A DNA stretch of 61,894 nt from Halomonas sp. (GTDB lineage: Bacteria; Pseudomonadota; Gammaproteobacteria; Pseudomonadales; Halomonadaceae). Location: assembly GCF_030457605.1 (NCBI RefSeq), contig NZ_JAKDUR010000008.1, positions 1 to 61,894 on the forward strand. Reading direction: 5' to 3'. How positions within the stretch are numbered: position 1 is the stretch's first letter; each line of letters starts with the position of its first letter. Under the pieces are notes generated by a model, which saw only the letters and a list, made by a program, of their open reading frames with translations, was not told where the DNA came from and made no database searches. The position numbers and the translations under genes were made by a program. Below, piece after piece: positions 55,797 through 61,894 of the stretch.

Positions 55797-56525
55797 CTAT
55801 GTCATCGGCTTTAAATGCGCGAGTAGCTTCTTCTCCAGAAACCGGAAGAAATACAGAATGGCAAAGGTCAGGCACAGGTAAATCGCCGCGACGAACAAAA
55901 ACGCATCAAAGGGCGCGTAAAAGCGTGCATAGACAAAGCGTGCGGCACCGGTCAGGTCCATTAGCGTGACGACGCTTGCGATGGCGCTGGCGTGAAGCAT
56001 GAAAATGACTTCGTTGCCGTAGGCCGGCAGGGCCCGGCGAAAGGCGCTGGGCAGCACAATGCGACGCAGGGCAAGAGTCGGTGACATGCCGTAGGCGCGG
56101 GCGGCCTCAATTTCACCTTTGGGCGTGGCCTTGATCGCGCCACGGAAAATCTCCGTGGTGTAAGCCGCCGTGTTGAGGGTGAACGCGACCAGCGCGGGCA
56201 TGAACGGATCCTTGATCAGCGGCCACAGCCAGGACTCCTGCACGCCTTCCACAAAGACTACGCCGTAGTAGATCAGGTAAAGCTGTACCAGCAGCGGCGT
56301 GCCGCGAAACACGTAGGTATAGGCAAAAATCGGCCACTTGATGAGGCCGTGCCGGGAGCTGCGGCCAATGGCCAGCGGTACGGCCATGATCAGCCCGATG
56401 ATCAGCGAGAGAAACACCAGCTGTACGGTGGTGGTAAGCCCTTCGCCGTAGAAAGACAGCGTTTGCAGGGTAAAGATGCTGTTGTTGGCGAGCAGGCCAT
56501 CCAGCCAGTCGAGAAGTGCTTGCAT
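55797..56525 (-). CDS. artM: Amino-acid ABC transporter permease (ArtM/HisM type)
   Basis: A 242-residue inner-membrane permease with five helices. The coupling loop EAARAYGMSPTLALRRIVLPSAFRRALPAYGNE near residue 150 contacts the ATPase. It begins with LLDWLDGLLANNSIFTLQTLSFYGEGLTTTVQLVFLS. The ATG at 56525 overlaps the stop of the neighbouring permease gene (TAATG), so the two are coupled as the usual heterodimer. Confidence 0.9.
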   Translation of the reverse strand: MQALLDWLDGLLANNSIFTLQTLSFYGEGLTTTVQLVFLSLIIGLIMAVPLAIGRSSRHGLIKWPIFAYTYVFRGTPLLVQLYLIYYGVVFVEGVQESWLWPLIKDPFMPALVAFTLNTAAYTTEIFRGAIKATPKGEIEAARAYGMSPTLALRRIVLPSAFRRALPAYGNEVIFMLHASAIASVVTLMDLTGAARFVYARFYAPFDAFLFVAAIYLCLTFAILYFFRFLEKKLLAHLKPMT

Positions 56526-57229
56526 TAGTCCATCTCCCCGTAGCCGATGCTGTAGCGTTTTTGCAGGCGGGCGAAAATCCACTCCGAGACGCTGGCAATC
56601 AGCAGATAGACAATGGCGACCACCATCATGAAGGTAAACGGCTCTCTGGTGGCCTTGGAGGCCTCGGCGGCAATGCGCACCATGTCGGAAAGGCCGATAA
56701 CCGAGACCAGCGCGGTGGTTTTCAGCAGCACCATCCAGTTATTGGAAAGCCCGGGCAGCGCATGGCGCATCATCTGCGGAAAACGAATGCGCCAGAAAAC
56801 CAGCCGGCTGCTCATGCCGTAGGCCTTGCCGGCTTCGATCTGGCCGTGATCCACGGCCATGAACGCGCCGCGAAAGGTTTCCCCCATGTAGGCGCCAAAA
56901 ATCAGCCCGATGGTCACGACGCCGGCCACGAACTCGTTGATGTTGATGAAAATATCCACACCCGTGGCGTCATACAGCCAGTCGGTCAGGGCGTTGACAC
57001 CGATTTGGCCGCCGAAAAACAGCAGCATCATCAGCACCAGGTCGGGCACGCCGCGAATCAGCGTGGTATAGAGCGTGGCCAGGCGATGGGCAACCACGTT
57101 GCCCGACATCTTGGCGGTGGCGGTGACAAGGCCCAGCACCACGGCAAGTGTGAGCGAAAGTACGGCAAGCGATACGGTCACGCCGGCGCCTTCCAGCAGT
57201 CTTGGGCCGTAGCCCTGTAAGTCCAGCAT
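56525..57229 (-). CDS. artQ: Amino-acid ABC transporter permease (ArtQ/HisQ type)
   Basis: A 234-residue permease and partner of the preceding one. The N-terminal LLEGAGVTVSLAVLSLTLAVVLGLV opens the first helix, and the coupling loop EAGKAYGMSSRLVFWRIRFPQMMRHALPGLSNNW is near residue 145. Its start codon follows GGAGACG; the preceding ATPase gene ends 72 bp upstream. Confidence 0.9.
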   Translation of the reverse strand: MLDLQGYGPRLLEGAGVTVSLAVLSLTLAVVLGLVTATAKMSGNVVAHRLATLYTTLIRGVPDLVLMMLLFFGGQIGVNALTDWLYDATGVDIFININEFVAGVVTIGLIFGAYMGETFRGAFMAVDHGQIEAGKAYGMSSRLVFWRIRFPQMMRHALPGLSNNWMVLLKTTALVSVIGLSDMVRIAAEASKATREPFTFMMVVAIVYLLIASVSEWIFARLQKRYSIGYGEMD

Positions 57230-57301
57230 AAATCGTCTCCAGAAAACCGCGTTCGGCGTGTAAGTACTGGTTTTCAGTGCAGAAGCATCAGAACCGAGGC
57301 A

Positions 57302-58072
57302 TTAGTACTTGGGTGCCAGAAACTGTTTCAGGCGCGGTGACTGCGGATTTTTCAGCACGTCGGCGGGCTTGCCGGCCTCTTCCACCAGACCTTCGTGAAG
57401 ATAGATCACCTGGCTTGAGACGTCTCGGGCAAAGCCCATCTCGTGGGTGACAACCACCATGGTGCGGCCTTCGTCGGCCAGACCATGCATGACCTTGAGG
57501 ACATCACCGACAAGCTCCGGATCGAGGGCCGACGTGGGCTCGTCAAACAGCATGACCTCGGGGTCCATCGCCAGCGCCCGGGCAATGGCGCCGCGCTGTT
57601 GCTGGCCGCCGGAAATTTGTGCCGGGTAGGCATTGGCGCGATGGCTGAGACCAACGCGTTCAAGAAGTGCTTCGGCATGCTCGATCGCCTCTTTTTTCGG
57701 CTTGCCGAGCACGTGAATCGGAGCTTCGATAATATTTTCCAGCACCGTCATGTGCGCCCAGAGGTTAAAGCCCTGAAATACCATGGCGAGCCTGGCGCGC
57801 ATGCGCACCACCTGCTTCCAGTCGGCAGGCGCGCGGCCTTTGGCGGTGTTTTTGAAGCGAATGGTTTCGCCGTGCACGACCAAATCGCCCGCGTCGGGCT
57901 GCTCCAGCAGGTTCATGCAGCGTAAAAAGGTACTTTTTCCCGAGCCGGAGGCTCCGATCAGGGTAATCACGTCGCCCTTGTGGGCTTCAAGCGAGAGTCC
58001 TTTCAAGACGTCCGTATCGCCAAAGCGCTTGGTAATGTTGCGCACTTCAAGGGGAATGGGCGTGGTGGCCAT
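57302..58072 (-). CDS. artP: Amino-acid ABC transporter ATP-binding protein (ArtP/HisP type)
   Basis: A 256-residue ATPase that powers import. Walker A is GASGSGKST near residues 39-47, the Q-loop is in VFQGFNLW near 100, the ABC signature is ISGGQQQRGAIARALAM near 155, and Walker B with the catalytic Glu is VMLFDEPTSALD near 175. The His-switch is in VVVTHEMGFARDV. Length and motifs match HisP/ArtP. The ATG is clear; 168 bp separate it from the astE stop, so it may have its own promoter. Confidence 0.95.
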   Translation of the reverse strand: MATTPIPLEVRNITKRFGDTDVLKGLSLEAHKGDVITLIGASGSGKSTFLRCMNLLEQPDAGDLVVHGETIRFKNTAKGRAPADWKQVVRMRARLAMVFQGFNLWAHMTVLENIIEAPIHVLGKPKKEAIEHAEALLERVGLSHRANAYPAQISGGQQQRGAIARALAMDPEVMLFDEPTSALDPELVGDVLKVMHGLADEGRTMVVVTHEMGFARDVSSQVIYLHEGLVEEAGKPADVLKNPQSPRLKQFLAPKY

Positions 58073-58240
58073 AGCAAAGGCTCCAAAACAGGGATTGCCG
58101 CAGCAACCTTAAAGGTCGGTGTGAGTGCAAGCGATAAGCGCGAACCTGAAGCGCATACGCCCGAGACGGCGACTGGCATAAAAAAGGAGGCGATTCTAAC
58201 AGGCCAGCCCCGTGTATAGCGTCTTGTGCAGGGGGTTTGT

Positions 58241-59245
58241 TTATTCGACTTTAGTTCGAGTATCGGGTGGCGAAACGGGGGCCACCAGCAGTGCCGCCCG
58301 GGCACCTGTTTCAACCTGCGCGTTGGGAAACACCACGTGCAGTGGCGTTTGCCCGACCACCGTGTCTCCCGCATCAGCATCCTGCGCCAGCCGTGTGCCC
58401 GGTGAAAAGGCGGTGAAGTTGGGCGTGGTATCGGCAAAGCATAGTTGAAAATCAACGCTTTGGCGCATTAGTTCGTGCTCTACCTGAAAAAAGGCCATCT
58501 CGCCGGCGGGCGCTTCTGCAGGGGACTCGCCCCGGGCCAGTGTGCTTAGCAGGGCCAGCATGGGTGCCAGAGCGGCGAGGTCGTTATGCCCGAAAGGTGC
58601 CACCCGGCCAAGCTCCAGGGTAAAGGCCTGGGCGCCGTGATAGTGCTTGCTATAGTGGGAGAATGTCCAGCTGTGCTGATGCTGGTGCAGCACCGCCTGA
58701 ATGCCGGCTTCCGCCAGGAAGCGCCACTGGGCCGAAGACGTGGGCGTGCTGGCGTAGGGCACTACCGCAAAACGTGAGTACAGGCTTTCGCGTATGGCCG
58801 TGTGCAAATCGTAGTGCAGCGGAGTGAGTGACGAGTGGCGGGCGTAAAATCCGTCAACCTGCGTCATGAGTTCCCGTGCCCGGTCGGGCTCGTCACCGCA
58901 GGTGCCCAGGTCACGCTGAAAAAGCCGGTTCAGGTTGGTGTGAATAAAGCGCGTGCCGGCGCGCAAAGCGGGCAGGTTGCCAAGGATGACAAGAATGGGT
59001 GCGCCCAGACGTAGCGTGCCGGCTTCAATCGCACAGAGTAACTCGCCGATAAGCTCCACCGGCGCGGTTTCGTTGCCGTGAATGGCGGCGGAAAAAACGC
59101 AGGCATATGCCTGGGGTTCACAGGCGTTGGGCGAAAGCTCCAGCACGCCGGGCGCATGCAGCGTATAGCGGCCTGACGGCAGCGTACCCGATGAGGCGGG
59201 CGGCGGGGCGCCGTCGAGCGTCCAGTCCAGCCATTCGCTTAGCAT
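58241..59245 (-). CDS. astE: Succinylglutamate desuccinylase
   Basis: A 334-residue zinc hydrolase of the AstE/AspA family that splits N-succinylglutamate into glutamate and succinate (AST step 5). Zinc ligands are in the HGNE motif (AAIHGNETAPVELIGEL, near residue 56) and in the later YDLHTAIRES (near 145). The substrate Arg and Asn are in NLNRLFQRDL. The ATG at 59245 has AAGGAG ten bases ahead; the frame open to 59311 is not used. It is separate from the other ast genes (20 kb or more away), but it sits next to an arginine-type importer, which argues for a shared arginine-use module. Confidence 0.94.
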   Translation of the reverse strand: MLSEWLDWTLDGAPPPASSGTLPSGRYTLHAPGVLELSPNACEPQAYACVFSAAIHGNETAPVELIGELLCAIEAGTLRLGAPILVILGNLPALRAGTRFIHTNLNRLFQRDLGTCGDEPDRARELMTQVDGFYARHSSLTPLHYDLHTAIRESLYSRFAVVPYASTPTSSAQWRFLAEAGIQAVLHQHQHSWTFSHYSKHYHGAQAFTLELGRVAPFGHNDLAALAPMLALLSTLARGESPAEAPAGEMAFFQVEHELMRQSVDFQLCFADTTPNFTAFSPGTRLAQDADAGDTVVGQTPLHVVFPNAQVETGARAALLVAPVSPPDTRTKVE

Positions 59246-59602
59246 GTTGCGCTCCTTGTTCAGTTTGCCGCCGTGCATTGTGGCGGCACTGCGTCGGTTT
59301 GTTGTTATCATGTGGTGGCTTCACTTTTGCGCGGTTGCAGACGGTGGCGCAAGCGCGTGCGTCGTAGCAATGAAAAAGCCGGTGCACAGATGAAAGCAGA
59401 TGACGGTGGGAGCAGTCAGCGTATTAAACCTTTGTCTAATGCTCTGTTTTGATTTGCTTTTATGATAAATAAGCGGGCCTTGTCATGACCTGGCAGCGGT
59501 TATTGCTATTTTTTCCAATGCGTGAAAAATAGGCGCCCAGCGTCTGTCTTCTTGCCGTTGCCAGCGCTGTGGGCCTGAGCCAAAGGACTGCCTTCAGCGA
59601 GG

Positions 59603-59619
59603 AGGCGTCGCGCCTTTTT
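59603..59619 (+). terminator. Short hairpin with T-tract in the AgcS leader, possible attenuator
   Basis: AGGCG (59603-59607) pairs with CGCCT (59611-59615) around TCG, followed by TTTT. It lies 30 bases ahead of the AgcS ATG in a 404-bp intergenic region (59246-59649). It is short for a terminator, and a full riboswitch was not found. Confidence 0.35.
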
Positions 59620-59649
59620 CAATGTGCAATCGCCAACAGGTATAACACC

Positions 59650-61119
59650 ATGGATATCACTTTACCCGCCGCCTTGACGCAGCTGGTTGATGCCGGAAAC
59701 GGCCTTTTATGGGGCAGCGTGCTGATTTATCTGCTGCTGGTAGCCGGGCTTTATTTTACCGTCATGACCCGGGGCATTCAGGTGCGCTATTTTGGCCACA
59801 TGTTCAAATTGCTGCGCCATTCCCGCGAATCAGGAGAAGGTATCTCCTCATTCCAGGCGCTTTCCACCAGTCTGGCGGCCAGGGTGGGAACCGGCAACCT
59901 GGCCGGGGTGGCCGTGGCCATTTCTCTTGGCGGCCCCGGGGCTGTGTTCTGGATGTGGATGACGGCCATGGTTGGCATGGCCACCAGCTTTATTGAATCC
60001 ACGCTGGCGCAGGCGTTCAAGGTCGATCACGGCGACGGCACCTTTCGCGGCGGCCCGGCACGTTATATTGAGAAGGGGTTGGGGCTGCGTTGGCTGGCCA
60101 TGTTGTTTTCGGTGTGTTTGATCATTGCGTTTGGCCTCGCGTTCAACAGCGTACAGGCCAACTCCATTGCCCAGGCCATGGAGCAGGCATTTGCCGTGCC
60201 TACCTGGGCCATTGGCGTGCTGCTGGTGGTGGTGGTGACTCCGATTATTTTTGGCGGTCTTAAATCCATCGCTCGCGTGGCAGAACTTGTGGTGCCACTG
60301 ATGGCGCTGTTGTACCTGATACTGGCGCTGGTGGTTGTGGGCCTCAACATTGCCGAGCTGCCCGCGGCGCTGGCGACGATCATCAAAAGCGCATTCGGGC
60401 TTGAGCAGGCGGCCGGCGGGGCGATGGGCTACGCCGTTTCCCAGGCGATCATGAACGGGATCCAGCGCGGGCTGTTTTCCAACGAAGCGGGTATGGGCTC
60501 GGCGCCCAACGCGGCGGCAACGGCGACCACACGGCCCAATCATCCAGCGGCGCAGGGTTTTATTCAGATGCTTGGCGTATTTCTGGATACGCTGGTCATT
60601 TGTACCGCCACTGCGGCGATCATCATCATGGCCGGGCCTGACCTGCTGGCCGGTGACGAGGCCAACGGCATCCAGCTGACGCAAATGGCACTTTCCAGCC
60701 ATGTGGGTGAATGGGGTGGCATGTTCATCGCCGTGGCGATTTTGCTGTTTGCCTTTACCTCGGTGATTGCCAACTACTCATACGGCGAAACCAACGTCGA
60801 ATATCTGGCGGGCCGGCGCGCACCTCTGGCAGTGCTGATCTATCGTCTGGCAGTGCTGGGCATGGTAATGGTGGGGTCGGTGGCAAGTCTTGGCCCTATC
60901 TGGAACTTTGCCGACCTGTCCATGGGCATGATGGCAATCATCAACCTGATCGCGATTTTGCTCTTGTCGCCGGTTGCTTTTGCGCTGTTTCGTGACTATG
61001 AACGCCAGCTCAAGGCCGGGCTTGAGCCCACATTCAATCCGGCTAAATTTCCCAAACTGGTGGATAAGGTCGATGCTGATGCCTGGCCCAGGGATGAGGC
61101 ACAGGTCAAGGCAGATTAA
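59650..61119 (+). CDS. Alanine/glycine:cation symporter (AgcS family)
   Basis: A 489-residue sodium-coupled amino-acid carrier with about 11 helices. Family signatures are SSFQALSTSLAARVGTGNLAGVAVAISLGGPGAVFWMWMTA near residues 70-110, IMNGIQRGLFSNEAGMGSAPNAAATA near 275-300, and VIANYSYGETNVEYL near 370. The ATG at 59650 (MDITLPAAL) is the sensible start; the upstream part of the open frame is not membrane-like. The symporter probably takes up alanine or glycine with sodium, which fits a halophile. The leader has a small hairpin at 59603-59619 and no recognised glycine riboswitch. Confidence 0.93.
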   Translation: MDITLPAALTQLVDAGNGLLWGSVLIYLLLVAGLYFTVMTRGIQVRYFGHMFKLLRHSRESGEGISSFQALSTSLAARVGTGNLAGVAVAISLGGPGAVFWMWMTAMVGMATSFIESTLAQAFKVDHGDGTFRGGPARYIEKGLGLRWLAMLFSVCLIIAFGLAFNSVQANSIAQAMEQAFAVPTWAIGVLLVVVVTPIIFGGLKSIARVAELVVPLMALLYLILALVVVGLNIAELPAALATIIKSAFGLEQAAGGAMGYAVSQAIMNGIQRGLFSNEAGMGSAPNAAATATTRPNHPAAQGFIQMLGVFLDTLVICTATAAIIIMAGPDLLAGDEANGIQLTQMALSSHVGEWGGMFIAVAILLFAFTSVIANYSYGETNVEYLAGRRAPLAVLIYRLAVLGMVMVGSVASLGPIWNFADLSMGMMAIINLIAILLLSPVAFALFRDYERQLKAGLEPTFNPAKFPKLVDKVDADAWPRDEAQVKAD

Positions 61120-61146
61120 ACCGTTGGCACATGCCCGGGAGGCCCC

Positions 61147-61443
61147 ATGACGCGCCCTGAACTTATGGAACAGATTTATACCGTGGTAGCGCAGATTCCG
61201 CCGGGGCGTGTGACCACCTACGGGCGCGTTGCGCAGATGACGGAAGGTGCTACGCCGCGCATGGTGGGTACCGCCATGCGCAAACTGCCTGACGGCAGCA
61301 CGTTGCCCTGGCAGCGGGTGGTATCCGCTTCGCGCCGGCTGGCCGACCACGGTGGCGCGCCTCGTCAGCGCGAGAGGCTCACCGCCGAGGGCGTGATCTT
61401 TGATGCGGCGGGGCGTATCCCCGCGCATCTGCTGTGGCCCTGA
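61147..61443 (+). CDS. Alkyltransferase-like (ATL) DNA-binding protein
   Basis: A 98-residue member of the MGMT family without the acceptor cysteine. Where repair enzymes have PCHRV, this has PWQRV, with Trp55 in place of Cys. The DNA-binding helix YGRVAQMTEGATPRMVGTAMRKLPDG is preserved with the Arg finger. Such ATL proteins bind O6-alkylguanine without removing it and hand the site to nucleotide excision repair. The ATG is 28 bp after the AgcS stop, so the two may be co-transcribed. Its convergent neighbour begins 24 bp away. Confidence 0.92.
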   Translation: MTRPELMEQIYTVVAQIPPGRVTTYGRVAQMTEGATPRMVGTAMRKLPDGSTLPWQRVVSASRRLADHGGAPRQRERLTAEGVIFDAAGRIPAHLLWP

Positions 61444-61466
61444 GGTGGCGTTTGGTGTGACGGCGG

Positions 61467-61894
61467 CTAACGGTGATTATCGTCGTCGCGCTTTTTCTCG
61501 TACTCCAGATTGGCGCCGGATTTCCATGACCAGTCGCGCCAGCGCAGGTCGAAAAGATCCTTGCGCCGATCTTTCAGGTTCGTCACCGAGCCTTCGGCAC
61601 GCACCACGGTCAGGCGCGTGAGATCCAGATCCGAGAAAAAGATCATTTCGGTGTTGGGGGTGGTTTCGGCCAGCACCGCATCGTGAGGGAAGGCGAAGTC
61701 GGACGGCGAGAATACCGCTGATTGAGCGTACTGGATGTCCAGATTCTCAATCGCCGGCAGGTTGCCGACGCTGCCACACAACACCACGTAGCATTCGTTT
61801 TCAATCGCCCGGGCCTGAGCGCAGTGGCGCACGCGCAGATAGCCGTTTTTGGTATCGGTCCAGAACGGTACGAAGAGGATATCCATGTCCTGAT
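61467..61894 (-). CDS. Nitrilase-family carbon-nitrogen hydrolase, C-terminal part (runs off the window)
   Basis: The frame enters from the right edge (…QDMDILFVPFWTDTKNGYLR) and ends at the TAG at 61467. The segment FVPFWTD, RVRHCAQARAIENECYVVLCGSVGNL and FAFPHDAVLAETTPNTEMIFFSDLDLTRL match the C-terminal half of nitrilase-like amidohydrolases, including the group fused to an N-terminal acetyltransferase. The catalytic Cys should lie upstream, off the window. The tail (KKRDDDNHR) is short and charged. The substrate is unknown. Confidence 0.8.
   Translation of the reverse strand, partial: QDMDILFVPFWTDTKNGYLRVRHCAQARAIENECYVVLCGSVGNLPAIENLDIQYAQSAVFSPSDFAFPHDAVLAETTPNTEMIFFSDLDLTRLTVVRAEGSVTNLKDRRKDLFDLRWRDWSWKSGANLEYEKKRDDDNHR

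Noticed and set aside
59390-59649. Glycine riboswitch ahead of the AgcS symporter
   Set aside because: I looked for the conserved aptamer blocks of glycine riboswitches and did not find them; only a small hairpin is present.

Overview
The window comes from a GC-rich gammaproteobacterium, most likely Halomonas or a close relative in the Halomonadaceae (inferred from gene content and composition, with no 16S rRNA in view). Supporting signs are a Pseudomonas-type arginine succinyltransferase pathway with a heterodimeric AruF/AruG transferase, a FabV enoyl reductase, a recC-recB-recD operon, and several sodium-coupled transporters. About 52 protein genes are supported, with no tRNA or rRNA gene, prophage or CRISPR array. 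Most of the DNA is ordinary chromosome. The accessory parts are the thiamine-riboswitch cassette, a GntR-controlled catabolic cluster, a tetrathionate-reductase-like operon and one insertion-sequence scar.

Layout. 1-2.8 kb: a frameshifted unknown gene, an MscS-type channel and a YebC-type regulator. 2.9-7.0 kb: a 107-bp palindromic element, then a convergent cassette bounded by two TPP riboswitches, with an SDR reductase and a flavin monooxygenase on + and an SSS symporter on -. 7.1-13.3 kb: catalase, a TDT-family channel, a LysE exporter, glutathione peroxidase, a small unknown gene, FabV and a small membrane protein. 13.4-21.5 kb: an AraC-type ArgR, then astC-aruF-aruG-astD-astB and a TRIC-type membrane protein. 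21.6-30.3 kb: DUF3581, an unknown gene, Ogt, a dehydrogenase with a proline-racemase-superfamily enzyme, ArfB, a small NAD(P)-binding protein, DUF1499, a zinc alcohol dehydrogenase and a periplasmic glycerophosphodiesterase. 30.4-35.2 kb: a MatC-like permease and an amidohydrolase divergent from a HutC-type GntR regulator, then an SBF-type symporter with a FadR-type regulator. 35.2-44.7 kb: recCBD. 44.8-51.7 kb: ilvD and, convergent to it, ttrB-ttrC-ttrA-like genes behind a perfect FNR/ANR box. 51.9-54.8 kb: an orphan HTH protein, purE-purK, and an IS3-family remnant joined directly to the C-terminal half of a GGDEF gene. 54.9-59.2 kb: an astE-plus-arginine-type ABC transporter locus. 59.6-61.9 kb: an AgcS amino-acid symporter, an alkyltransferase-like protein and the C-terminal end of a nitrilase-family protein.

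How the genes work together. The arginine genes form one catabolic module split over two loci 35 kb apart: the first four enzymatic steps with their regulator at 13-21 kb, and the last step (AstE) beside a basic-amino-acid importer at 55-59 kb. The two TPP riboswitches tie an otherwise generic reductase, oxygenase and symporter to thiamine status. This is the best candidate here for an undescribed system, perhaps import and oxidative/reductive salvage of a thiamine derivative. The ttr-like operon with its FNR box points to facultative anaerobic respiration of a sulfur oxyanion.
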